From IMG/VR virus record IMGVR_UViG_3300010885_017513, positions 1-20,127 of that record: a stretch of 20,127 bases of DNA; one strand, given 5' to 3'. How positions within the stretch are numbered: position 1 is the first letter of the stretch; each line of letters begins with the position of its first letter. The translations under genes and the position numbers were made by a program. This stretch comes from a virus. Shown one piece after another: positions 1 to 7,857 of this stretch. The notes beneath the pieces were generated by a model, which saw only the letters and a list, made by a program, of their open reading frames with translations, was not told the DNA's origin and ran no database searches.

Positions 1-11
1 AAACATAATAT

Positions 12-815
12 ATGAAAAGAATAGATTTAATTAAGATAGAACACAATCGCAAGACAGGGCAAGTATGTGAATACATAGAACCAAATGTAACAGAAGATTG
101 TATATTTTATTCTGATGGCGAACCAATTGGGTTCTATATGTCTAAGATGCCCGAGAAGATGTGTAAACTTGCAGATTTGGCAAATAAAGAATTCCAAAGT
201 AAGAATGTGCCCAAAACAAAATTAGATAGGTCAGATGTCTTAAAAGCACAAATGGAAAACCCTGGTATGTCAAGGTCTGATGCAAGAAAGATTGGAACTT
301 GTCAGATGTCAACCATAATCGGTAGTGTACCTCCGAAACCTCAATTTATGAGATACTATCCAACAAAGTCATCAGTACATAATGTAAAGGAAGCACAGAC
401 ATATATTAAAGCTATGCTTCTACTGGCTAAAGAGAGTGAACAATTGATAAAAGAAATAATACCAAACCAATATTATAAGCAAATAGAACTCTTTAAAACG
501 ATAGATGACAAATGGAAGTTTGGAAACCTATTTACAAGTTCAATTTCAAACTTTAATATATCAGCACCATTTCATAGAGACACAGGAAACATTCAAGGAG
601 CAGTTAATGTAATCATTTGTAAGAAACATAATTCAAAAGGAGGTGATTTACATATTCCTGATTACAATGCAACCATAGGACAAAAAGATAATTCAATATT
701 AGTATATCCTGCTTGGAAGAATGTTCACGGAGTAACACCAATACTACCAACTTTTGAAGGAGGGTATCGTAACTCTTTAGTATTCTATCCATTGAAAGCA
801 TTTAATAATTTATAA
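12..815 (+). CDS. 2-oxoglutarate/Fe(II)-dependent dioxygenase-like protein (TET/JBP-like phage family)
   Basis: The protein has 267 residues. The C-terminal third carries the iron-binding pattern of the double-stranded beta-helix dioxygenases: H188-x-D190 in the motif FHRDTGN, distal H239 in HGVTP, and R253 fourteen residues later as the probable 2-oxoglutarate carboxylate binder. A GGDLHIPDY stretch (210-218) matches the strand between the iron ligands. By family knowledge such enzymes oxidise nucleic-acid bases or protein side chains. The overall pattern resembles phage TET/JBP-type oxygenases, which would suggest oxidation of a pyrimidine base, but the substrate is inferred. The N-terminal ~130 residues have no motif I recognise. 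The gene lies directly upstream of the small terminase subunit (stop at 815, next ATG at 817), so it is expressed with packaging genes. The ATG lies only 12 bases into the window, so an upstream extension cannot be fully excluded. Confidence 0.72.
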   Translation: MKRIDLIKIEHNRKTGQVCEYIEPNVTEDCIFYSDGEPIGFYMSKMPEKMCKLADLANKEFQSKNVPKTKLDRSDVLKAQMENPGMSRSDARKIGTCQMSTIIGSVPPKPQFMRYYPTKSSVHNVKEAQTYIKAMLLLAKESEQLIKEIIPNQYYKQIELFKTIDDKWKFGNLFTSSISNFNISAPFHRDTGNIQGAVNVIICKKHNSKGGDLHIPDYNATIGQKDNSILVYPAWKNVHGVTPILPTFEGGYRNSLVFYPLKAFNNL

Positions 816-816
816 T

Positions 817-1233
817 ATGAAACCACATAATTCAACAATAAAAAAAGCTATGATAGAAGCACTTGAAAAAAGTCTTGGCATAGTTACAACTGCAGCAAAG
901 ACAGTTGGTATAGATAGAACTACTCATTACAACTGGCTCAAAGAAGATGAAGCATATAAAGAAGCAGTTGAAGGTATTAGCGATATGGCTATAGACTTTG
1001 CTGAATCTCAATTAAATCAATTGATGATGGGAGCAAAGCATCAAGTAGTTACAAACAAAGGAGAGATAGTAGAAATCAAAGATGCTCCTAATCCAAGTTC
1101 AATTATCTTTTATCTAAAAACAAAAGGAAAGAAACGTGGCTATGTTGAACGACAAGAAGTGGAAGTATCAGGCGAAAGAGAAATATTTAAAGGCTTAGAT
1201 TTAAACATCCAAGAAAACGAAGAAAGTCAATAA
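817..1233 (+). CDS. terS: Terminase small subunit
   Basis: The protein has 138 residues. Residues 21-42 form a helix-turn-helix (AAKTVGIDRTTHYNWLKED), followed by a helical region (about 50-72) that would form the oligomeric ring. Residues 94-119 hold the SSIIFYLK...GY..RQEVEVSG segment typical of the end of small terminases, which contacts the large subunit or portal. The role is recognition of the packaging site on phage DNA and loading of the large terminase. The ATG lies one base after the stop of the upstream oxygenase gene, and the large subunit follows within about 30 bases. Both the fold pattern and the position next to TerL support the call. Confidence 0.88.
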   Translation: MKPHNSTIKKAMIEALEKSLGIVTTAAKTVGIDRTTHYNWLKEDEAYKEAVEGISDMAIDFAESQLNQLMMGAKHQVVTNKGEIVEIKDAPNPSSIIFYLKTKGKKRGYVERQEVEVSGEREIFKGLDLNIQENEESQ

Positions 1234-1237
1234 AATC

Positions 1238-1260
1238 GTTTGTCTACACGATGGACAAAT
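1238..1260 (+). promoter_or_regulatory. Possible RNA hairpin between terS and terL
   Basis: TTTGTC at 1239-1244 pairs with GACAAA at 1254-1259. The pairing extends inward by a T-G and an A-T pair around a five-base loop, and outward by a G-T pair. It ends six bases before the ATG at 1267 and covers a possible TTG start at 1240. There is no T-run, so it is not an intrinsic terminator. It might tune terL translation or may be chance. Confidence 0.3.
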
Positions 1261-1266
1261 CGCATT

Positions 1267-2445
1267 ATGCTCAAAGAAACCACAGCCCAAAAAAAGATTT
1301 CTAAACTAAAAAAAAGAATTAGAATAGTACAAGGAGGAACTTCATCAAGTAAAACCTTTAGTATCATTCCTATGCTTATAGATTATGCTTATAAGAATCC
1401 TAATAGCGAAATAAGTATTGTAGCTGAAACTATACCACAAATTAGAAGAGGTGCCTTAAAAGACTTCTTAAAGATAATGGATTGGATTGGATTTTATAAC
1501 GATGACCAATTCAACAAATCTACATTAAAATATATATTCAAAAATAAATCATACATTGAATTCTTTAGTGCTGACCAACCAAATAAATTAAGAGGAGCAA
1601 GAAGAGATGTACTATTTATTAACGAAGCAAACAATGTGAACTTTGAAGCATACCATCAACTTGCTATAAGGACAAAGAAATTTGTTTACCTTGACTATAA
1701 TCCAAGTTCAGAATTTTGGGTACATACAGAACTTATAAATGATAAGGATGCTGACCTAATTATTTTAACCTATAAAGATAATGAAGCATTAGACAAAGAC
1801 CTGGTTAAAGAGATAGAAAAAGCAAAAGACAAAGCACTTACAAGTTCGTATTGGGCTAATTGGTGGAAAGTATATGGATTAGGACAAATAGGTAGTTTAG
1901 AAGGAGTGGTGTTTGATAATTGGAAACAAGTTGATAGTTTGCCTATGGATGCTAAACTTTTAGGATACTCAATGGATTTCGGATTCACTAATGACCCTAC
2001 TACATTAATGGCTATCTACAAGATGGACAATGAATTATACATAGATGAATTGTTGTACAGAACCAATATGACAAACAATGATATTGGAAACTTTATGAAG
2101 TCAATTAATATTACAAGACCTTATGATATTGTAGCAGATAGTGCCGAACCAAAATCAATACAAGAATTACGTTTGCAAGGATTTAATATGCAACCTGCAC
2201 AAAAGGGTGCTGACTCAATAAAGATTGGTATAGACATACTAAAAAGGTATCAAATCAATATCACAAAACAATCTACTAATACTATTAAAGAACTTCGTTC
2301 ATACCAATGGGAAAAGGATAGAGATGGAAAATTAACAGGAAAACCGATAGACCATTCAAATCACGCAATAGATGCTATAAGATATTTTGCTTTGAATAAA
2401 TTAAACAATAGACCTCAAGGCAAGTATGCTACAATAAGAGTATAG
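1267..2445 (+). CDS. terL: Terminase large subunit (ATPase plus RNase H-like nuclease)
   Basis: This is the DNA-packaging motor that translocates phage DNA into the prohead and cuts it. Counting residues from an in-frame TTG at 1240 (401 residues), the N-terminal ATPase has a variant Walker A GGTSSSKT (32-39) and a Walker B VLFINEA ending in the catalytic glutamate E129. The C-terminal nuclease has its acidic triad in MDFGF (D246), ADSAEP (D300) and HAIDAIRY (D378). The domain order and length fit the PBSX-type large terminases. I prefer the ATG at 1267 (392 residues) over the TTG at 1240, because it leaves the whole ATPase intact and TTG starts are rare next to the ATG-started neighbours. 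It lies just downstream of terS, and the TATATTATT element of the next unit follows its stop. Confidence 0.93.
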   Translation: MLKETTAQKKISKLKKRIRIVQGGTSSSKTFSIIPMLIDYAYKNPNSEISIVAETIPQIRRGALKDFLKIMDWIGFYNDDQFNKSTLKYIFKNKSYIEFFSADQPNKLRGARRDVLFINEANNVNFEAYHQLAIRTKKFVYLDYNPSSEFWVHTELINDKDADLIILTYKDNEALDKDLVKEIEKAKDKALTSSYWANWWKVYGLGQIGSLEGVVFDNWKQVDSLPMDAKLLGYSMDFGFTNDPTTLMAIYKMDNELYIDELLYRTNMTNNDIGNFMKSINITRPYDIVADSAEPKSIQELRLQGFNMQPAQKGADSIKIGIDILKRYQINITKQSTNTIKELRSYQWEKDRDGKLTGKPIDHSNHAIDAIRYFALNKLNNRPQGKYATIRV

Positions 2446-2465
2446 TAACAAATAACAAATTAAAA

Positions 2466-2474
2466 TATATTATT
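2466..2474 (+). promoter_or_regulatory. TATATTATT element 1 (putative phage promoter), start of tail unit
   Basis: This exact 9-mer lies in the 34-base gap after terL, preceded by AAATTAAAA and ending five bases before the ATG at 2480. The same core precedes four other unit-leading genes in the window. The promoter role is inferred from position and repetition. Confidence 0.6.
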
Positions 2475-2479
2475 TAGAA

Positions 2480-3091
2480 ATGAAAGTAAAGAATTTAACA
2501 ATCGGACAATTTATTCAATGCAAAACAATATCTGATTTTGAGACTGATACGATTAACAAAAGTATCAAGATGTTAGCTATTGTAAGTAATAAAACATTTG
2601 ATGAGATAGAGTCTATGCCAATAGATGAACTTACAAGTGCTTTAAATCAGTTTAGTGAGATAGAATCTTTAACAAGCACAACCAAGTTAAAGATGAAGTT
2701 TAAAGTTAAAGGAAAGAGGTTTGAATGTATTTGGCAAACTCAAAAGATGGGTGCTAATCAATATATAGATGCTACATCTTTTTGTAAGGGTGAAAAAGAT
2801 ATTATAAATAATATCCATAATATTATGGCAAGTATTTGTGTAGAAAGAACCTGGTACGGAAAGAAATTAAAATACAATCCTGAAAAACATAAAGAGATTG
2901 CAGATTTATTTTATAATGATATGAAGATAACACAAGCGTATCCAATTATGCTTTTTTTTTGCAAATATTTCGAGGAATTACACAACAATATCCTAACTTA
3001 CTTGGAGGGGGAATCAGAGAAAGCAATGGAGATAGCGAGGAAATACAAGAGCAAGGAAGAACATTTGAAGAAAAGTGGGGATGGATTGTAG
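2480..3091 (+). CDS. Tail assembly chaperone, upstream (G-like) product
   Basis: The protein has 203 residues, is mostly helical and carries no enzymatic motif. In siphoviruses a short chaperone and its frameshifted longer form coat the tape measure during tail assembly. Here codons 158-160 are CTT TTT TTT followed by TGC, within a run of nine T residues (2952-2960). The -1 frame is open from 2920 to 3240 and encodes a protein-like extension. The unshifted product ends in a charged helix (EELHNNILTYLEGE... to KKSGDGL). Codons in the overlap are unusually G/C-rich at third positions (23 of 43 by my count), unlike the AT-rich bias elsewhere, as expected if both frames are used. It is the first gene of the tail unit, but the tape measure is not adjacent (7858), which is atypical. 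The assignment rests on architecture, not on clear sequence identity. Confidence 0.65.
   Translation: MKVKNLTIGQFIQCKTISDFETDTINKSIKMLAIVSNKTFDEIESMPIDELTSALNQFSEIESLTSTTKLKMKFKVKGKRFECIWQTQKMGANQYIDATSFCKGEKDIINNIHNIMASICVERTWYGKKLKYNPEKHKEIADLFYNDMKITQAYPIMLFFCKYFEELHNNILTYLEGESEKAMEIARKYKSKEEHLKKSGDGL
2952..2960 (+). promoter_or_regulatory. Slippery nine-T run for -1 frameshift
   Basis: In the reading frame of the 2480 gene the run is read as CTT TTT TTT TGC, which contains a perfect T TTT TTT heptamer (2953-2959) of the X XXY YYZ type. A -1 slip gives a product of about 253 residues ending at 3240. Transcriptional slippage on the homopolymer would have the same effect. Confidence 0.65.
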
Positions 3092-3240
3092 TAATAAATA
3101 ATATGTCAAATAATGATAGAACAAAATGGGATTTCTATTTTGATTTGAACGTAATTGAATTCTTAAATACAGTAGTATTTTTTAAAGATAAAGCAGAAGA
3201 AGATAAACGACAATGGCAAAAGGTCAAGGGGCAGCAATAG
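2959..3240 (+). CDS. Tail assembly chaperone, frameshifted (T-like) extension
   Basis: This is the -1 frame continuation of the 2480 gene, about 93 codons after the T-run. Its second half reads as a real protein: TFEEKWGWIVVINN followed by SNNDRTKWDFYFDLNVIEFL and a charged KDKAEEDKRQWQK end. The W-x-W motif followed by a short helical domain is what I expect of the T part of a G/GT chaperone, which would bind the tail-tube subunit. The first half (3000-3055) looks less protein-like, so the precise junction is open. If there were no frameshift, an ATG at 3103 could start a stand-alone 45-residue peptide, which I think less likely because the WGW segment upstream of it would be lost. It overlaps the next gene by 28 bases. 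Confidence 0.6.
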   Translation: MQIFRGITQQYPNLLGGGIRESNGDSEEIQEQGRTFEEKWGWIVVINNMSNNDRTKWDFYFDLNVIEFLNTVVFFKDKAEEDKRQWQKVKGQQ

Positions 3241-3854
3241 GAAATAAGTATGGTTCATCCACCAAAAATTTTGAAAAAGAATTATCAAATGGTGCTGAAA
3301 AAATTATGGTCACTTGGGCTAATGATAGTATTGCTATTATGCGTAAAATATTAATAAGAAAAACAAGGATTAAAGATAGAGGTAAACTTGCTTCAGACCT
3401 GGCTCCTAAACCACATCCGATTGATAGTAATGGTAGTTTAAAGATTCAGATTGTAACTATGCAAGACCATTGGGAATATGTTGATAAAGGAGTACAAGGA
3501 GTAAAGAGAAATAACAAAGCACCTAATTCACCATTTAGATTTAGGAATCTTGGAACTCCTGATTCAATGGTAAATAGTTTTAAGCAATATATATCTGCAC
3601 TTGGTTTAAAGACTGCTAAAATAAGTGGTAAAAGAAAATCACTTTATAAAACAAAGGATAAAAAGAAAACTGCTAATTATGATATGATAACTAAAGCAGC
3701 AAGAGGAATGGCAGTAGCAACTAAAATAAGTGGAATAAAAGCAGTTAATTATGTTGAACCATCAGTCGGAAGTAAAAGATTAAAAATATTATCAGAATCA
3801 TTATCAAAAGAAATAGGTAAGAAAATATCAGCATCAATAGTATCAGAATTTTAA
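3213..3854 (+). CDS. Putative tail completion / head-tail joining protein
   Basis: The protein has 213 basic residues. A central segment HWEYVDKGVQGVK, followed by SPFRFRN, resembles HK97 gp10-like tail completion and minor tail proteins, which join the tail terminator to the neck. Residues 120-160 are Lys-rich (ISGKRKSLYKTKDKKK). It starts inside the last codons of the frameshifted chaperone product, suggesting translational coupling, and the next gene begins two bases after its stop. No catalytic motif is visible. The gp10-like assignment is moderate; a generic minor tail protein is the alternative. Confidence 0.5.
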   Translation: MAKGQGAAIGNKYGSSTKNFEKELSNGAEKIMVTWANDSIAIMRKILIRKTRIKDRGKLASDLAPKPHPIDSNGSLKIQIVTMQDHWEYVDKGVQGVKRNNKAPNSPFRFRNLGTPDSMVNSFKQYISALGLKTAKISGKRKSLYKTKDKKKTANYDMITKAARGMAVATKISGIKAVNYVEPSVGSKRLKILSESLSKEIGKKISASIVSEF

Positions 3855-3856
3855 AT

Positions 3857-5044
3857 ATGGCAATTACAATATTATCAAATCCAAGTTCATTTATGGCAGC
3901 ACACAATCAAGTGCCATATACGGTCAGTTCAAATATGACTGGCCAACCTAATTTTAATTTTATCATAGATATAAATCAAACAAGTGGAACTAATAATCCA
4001 TTAGCAAGACTTAAATATCCTGTACAACCAAGTTCAGCACAAATAACTTTTGACATCGGAAACGTGCTTAAAAACTATGTTTCATATGATTTTAATAATG
4101 TAAGTGCAGTGTTTGCACCAAATACTAATTCACGTTTAAAATATTATGTTGAGTTTAGAGAACTTTATGATGTATGGGATGGTACACAATGGATACCTAC
4201 ATTACAATCAATTTCAGCGAGACATCCAACAACTCCAAGTAGTACAAGTTTTAATTTAGCCACTAATACAATATTTGATTTTGAAGATTACTCAAGTGCA
4301 GCAATGGTTGGAAAAAGTGTATCAAATATTGGATTCTTGTCAAATGGTAATTCATTATCGGAAAATATAAAGAGTACAGAAGAAAGATTCTTATATTGGT
4401 TTGACCCTTCAAGAGTGGTAAAGACTGTAAGGTATGTGGCCACAGGAGGAGGAACTCAAGATGTTTCAATTACTTTAACTTCCAACGAATATTTATTTTG
4501 CACAAGAGCAGGAAAGTATGCACAAGATGTATTACTCGCTGCTGATTTAGAAATAACAAATTTATATAAAGTTCAGTTATTAGATGGTAGTGGTAATGTA
4601 ATAGCTACTAAAACATTTAACTTAAATACTGAATGCTCAATTTATGGCACAACAAGACTACACTGGTTAAATAAATTAGGTGGATTTGATTCATTTAATT
4701 TTATAAGGAATTCAACAAAGACAGAGGATATTGAACGTAAGCAATTTAAAGCACCACTATCTATTGGATATACTAAACAAGATAGATTGAAGACCAATTA
4801 TAATACAACTATTAATGATAAAATTAATATACAATCTGATTGGATTAGCGAACAACAAAGTACACTATTTGAAGAATTGGTATCATCACCTATCATTTAT
4901 CTTGAACGTAATCCAACTTCTTTTGTAGCAGTAAATATTATAAATACAAATTATGAATTTAAAAACTATTTAAACAATAGAAAATTATTTAATTTATCTT
5001 TAGATATTGAGTACACATATTCAAGATACAGACAATCATTATAA
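3857..5044 (+). CDS. Putative tail structural protein (distal-tail candidate)
   Basis: The protein has 395 residues, is beta-rich with many Asn, Ser, Thr and Tyr residues, and has no membrane segment or enzymatic motif. The start (MAITILSNPSSFMAAHNQVP) and the later FDIGNVLKNYVSYDF and YYVEFRELYDVW segments are features I associate with unnamed tail proteins of Bacteroidota phages, consistent with a distal tail or tail-tip component. Its stop TAA shares a base with the ATG of the 936-residue gene at 5044, so the two are translationally coupled and probably work together at the tail tip. Unlike in most siphoviruses, both precede the tape measure. The exact function is unknown. Confidence 0.5.
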   Translation: MAITILSNPSSFMAAHNQVPYTVSSNMTGQPNFNFIIDINQTSGTNNPLARLKYPVQPSSAQITFDIGNVLKNYVSYDFNNVSAVFAPNTNSRLKYYVEFRELYDVWDGTQWIPTLQSISARHPTTPSSTSFNLATNTIFDFEDYSSAAMVGKSVSNIGFLSNGNSLSENIKSTEERFLYWFDPSRVVKTVRYVATGGGTQDVSITLTSNEYLFCTRAGKYAQDVLLAADLEITNLYKVQLLDGSGNVIATKTFNLNTECSIYGTTRLHWLNKLGGFDSFNFIRNSTKTEDIERKQFKAPLSIGYTKQDRLKTNYNTTINDKINIQSDWISEQQSTLFEELVSSPIIYLERNPTSFVAVNIINTNYEFKNYLNNRKLFNLSLDIEYTYSRYRQSL

Positions 5045-7854
5045 TGAATCAAAATAGATTAATAATAAACCAAGTATCAGGAGCAAGTATAGTTGAATAC
5101 GAACTTGATTTATATGATAATGTTCCTTTACCTATAAATAAAAGTATTATAGATATTCAAAATGTGGCTGAACGTAAAAGTGATTTTACTAAAAGTATTA
5201 CTTTGCCTGGCACCCATAACAATAATGATATCTTCAGTAATATATTCAATCTTGCTCGTTCAGTTAAAAATAATAATACTTATAATTTTGCACCTGATTT
5301 CAATCCTACTTTAAAAGCAGATTGCGTACTTTATAAGAACGATATTGTTCAGATAAGAGGTTATCTTCAACTAACTAATATAAATGTAACAGATGAAAAC
5401 CAAATAGAGTATGAGATAATAATTATAGGCAGGACTGCAAATTTATTTCAAGATTTAGGGCAAAAAAAATTAAATGAACTTGATTTAAGTGCATATAACC
5501 ATATTTGGAATTTAAGTAATATCCAAAATAGTTGGACTGCTCCTTTAACTAATGGATATTATTATGGTATGATAGAGTATGGGGCAAGTTCAAATGAAAT
5601 AACTCATTATATAGACCAAATGTATCCACAAGTATATTTGAGGATTATTATAGATGCTATTTTTAAAGATGCAGGATATAGGTATAGTTCAGATTTCTTT
5701 GACTCTACAAGGTTCAGAAGCATATTAATTCCTGCGACAGGAAAGCAATTACTATTAACTGATTCGCAAGTATTAGATAGATTTTTTGAAGCAAACAGAA
5801 CAACTGATTCATCTTACGCAAGTGTTGACACATTTTTACCTCTTGTGATTCCTTTTAATAATATTGTTACAAATACAACTCCATCAAGTTATAATACATC
5901 ACTATATCAAGAATTAGTAGGAAATGCAGGATATTATGATTTTGTTAGTAATGTAAAATTAAGGCTTAAAAATATATCAGGAACAATAATAACAAATATC
6001 AATCCTGCTATCTCTATACATAGGAATGGATTAATTGTTTGCCAAGAAAGACCATTTGTAATTCCCTCAATAGCACCTGGTGCAACTGCAGATATTACAA
6101 TTCCAATATCAAAATTAAATTTATTTTGTAATGTTGGAGATACAATTGACATAAGACTTTTAACAAGTAATAATTATCAAGGACTTCAATATTCTTTATT
6201 AACAGATTCAAATTTTTATAATAATCCAAGTGCAAGTATAGTTGAAAATGGCACTATGTCTTTAAATACTATTTTGCCTGATGATGTAAAACAAGCAGAT
6301 TTCTTAAGTAGTGTTTTTAAATTATTTAACTTATATGCAGAGTCAGATTCTTTAGATGACAAAAAATTAATAATTGAGCCGAGAGATACTTTTTATTTAT
6401 CTAACCTGGTTGATTTAACAAATAAAGTAGATGTAAGCCAAGGAGTACAAATACAACCGATGGGTGCATTGAAATTTAAAGAATACAAATTCACATTTGA
6501 AAAAGACACAGATGAGAATAATAAATTATTTGATGCTAAATATATTGATTCTTATGGTACAAAAAAACAAATTATAAAAAATGATTTTGCAGTTGACCAA
6601 ACAGAAACTAAAGTAATATTTGCTCCAACTCCATTAGGCTTATCAAGTTTTAATGACAGGATAATGACAAGGATATTATTTGTTGATAGCAATGGTAAGT
6701 TTACTAATAGTCCTGCAAAATTAAGATTGTTATATAGAGGAGGTAATGTCAATACTGCAAACACTTGGAACATCACAAGTAAGATATCAGGTACAGTAAC
6801 TAATTATACTACCTATCCATTTGTAGGTCACTTAAACTCAATATCAAATCCAACATTTGACTTGAACTTTGAAATGCCTAAACAATTATTTTACAATGCA
6901 CCAAAGTATACAAATGTAAACCTTTATAATTTATACCATAGAAAAGGAATTGAAGAGATTACTAATCCTGATTCCAAGATTGTAAAGTATCATATTAAGT
7001 TATCTGAATTAGAAATAAATAAACTATCATTTAGATATACCTATTTTATAGATAAGCAATATTATCGTTTATATGAAATAGATTTTGATTCTAATAGCCA
7101 AGAGCCATCAGTATTAACTTTTTTAAAACTATCAACATCAAATGTATTTACAGAAGTTACCCAAACAATAAATGGAGGCATTGGAACAATAGATGGTAAC
7201 CCTCAACCAATTTATGTAATTGATAGTTTAAGAAATGGAAATATATATCCGTATTTAGCAGATAACACAATACAAGGGTACGAGAATAATATTAGTGGAG
7301 GAACTAATATAGTAAACTCAAATGGAAACATTGTGAATGCTAATGGTGTATCTATTTTAGGAGGAGCAAATAATATATCTAATCAAGATGGAGGAACTTA
7401 TATTGGTTCTAATAATTATCAAAGTGTAATGCCTGGCGAAACTATAATTAACAATATCCATCAATCTTTTTTAGCCACAAGAATATTGTCAGTTTCTGAA
7501 CTACAAAATTTACATAGTACACCTATTCAAATACTACCAATTCAAAATGGATATTGGACAGAAGTTTATGATTCTTATATAACTGTATTTTTTGGAACAA
7601 CTGCATCATCAAGAGGTTATACTAATAAAAAATTACATCTACAAATTACTGGAGGAGATGGAACACATTTATTAGAGTTTGATAATTCAATAACTACATC
7701 AAATATAGCTATAAAACAACGAGGAGTAAATATCTATGATTTACCATTTAAAGAAGGAGCAATAGAGATACATACAGCAGGTAATTTAGGCACATCAGGA
7801 AACGGACAAATAATAATTGAATTACAATATAGATTACACCCAATTATAGTATAA
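5044..7854 (+). CDS. Large tail-tip / tail-associated protein
   Basis: The protein has 936 residues and is the largest in the window. The N-terminal region contains YELDLYDNVPLPINKSI and SDFTKSITLPGTHNN, a pattern I know from large tail proteins of Bacteroidota phages in the position of a baseplate hub or tail-associated protein. The middle is a long beta-rich region. Around residues 743-805 there is a stretch of short Asn/Gly-rich repeats (GGTNIVNSNGNIVNANG, then SILGGANNISNQDGG) that look like turns of a beta-solenoid, as in fibre shafts. The last ~130 residues (from about LATRILSVSEL) may be a distal head domain. No lysozyme or peptidase motif is evident. It overlaps the upstream gene by one base, and the tape measure starts three bases after its stop. 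It probably forms the tail tip; receptor binding is possible but unproven. Confidence 0.55.
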   Translation: MNQNRLIINQVSGASIVEYELDLYDNVPLPINKSIIDIQNVAERKSDFTKSITLPGTHNNNDIFSNIFNLARSVKNNNTYNFAPDFNPTLKADCVLYKNDIVQIRGYLQLTNINVTDENQIEYEIIIIGRTANLFQDLGQKKLNELDLSAYNHIWNLSNIQNSWTAPLTNGYYYGMIEYGASSNEITHYIDQMYPQVYLRIIIDAIFKDAGYRYSSDFFDSTRFRSILIPATGKQLLLTDSQVLDRFFEANRTTDSSYASVDTFLPLVIPFNNIVTNTTPSSYNTSLYQELVGNAGYYDFVSNVKLRLKNISGTIITNINPAISIHRNGLIVCQERPFVIPSIAPGATADITIPISKLNLFCNVGDTIDIRLLTSNNYQGLQYSLLTDSNFYNNPSASIVENGTMSLNTILPDDVKQADFLSSVFKLFNLYAESDSLDDKKLIIEPRDTFYLSNLVDLTNKVDVSQGVQIQPMGALKFKEYKFTFEKDTDENNKLFDAKYIDSYGTKKQIIKNDFAVDQTETKVIFAPTPLGLSSFNDRIMTRILFVDSNGKFTNSPAKLRLLYRGGNVNTANTWNITSKISGTVTNYTTYPFVGHLNSISNPTFDLNFEMPKQLFYNAPKYTNVNLYNLYHRKGIEEITNPDSKIVKYHIKLSELEINKLSFRYTYFIDKQYYRLYEIDFDSNSQEPSVLTFLKLSTSNVFTEVTQTINGGIGTIDGNPQPIYVIDSLRNGNIYPYLADNTIQGYENNISGGTNIVNSNGNIVNANGVSILGGANNISNQDGGTYIGSNNYQSVMPGETIINNIHQSFLATRILSVSELQNLHSTPIQILPIQNGYWTEVYDSYITVFFGTTASSRGYTNKKLHLQITGGDGTHLLEFDNSITTSNIAIKQRGVNIYDLPFKEGAIEIHTAGNLGTSGNGQIIIELQYRLHPIIV

Positions 7855-7857
7855 GAA

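Noticed and set aside
3103-3240. Stand-alone 45-residue gene starting at ATG 3103
   Set aside because: The WGW segment just upstream in the same frame appears to belong to the same domain, so I treat the region as the frameshifted extension. It is kept as the alternative.
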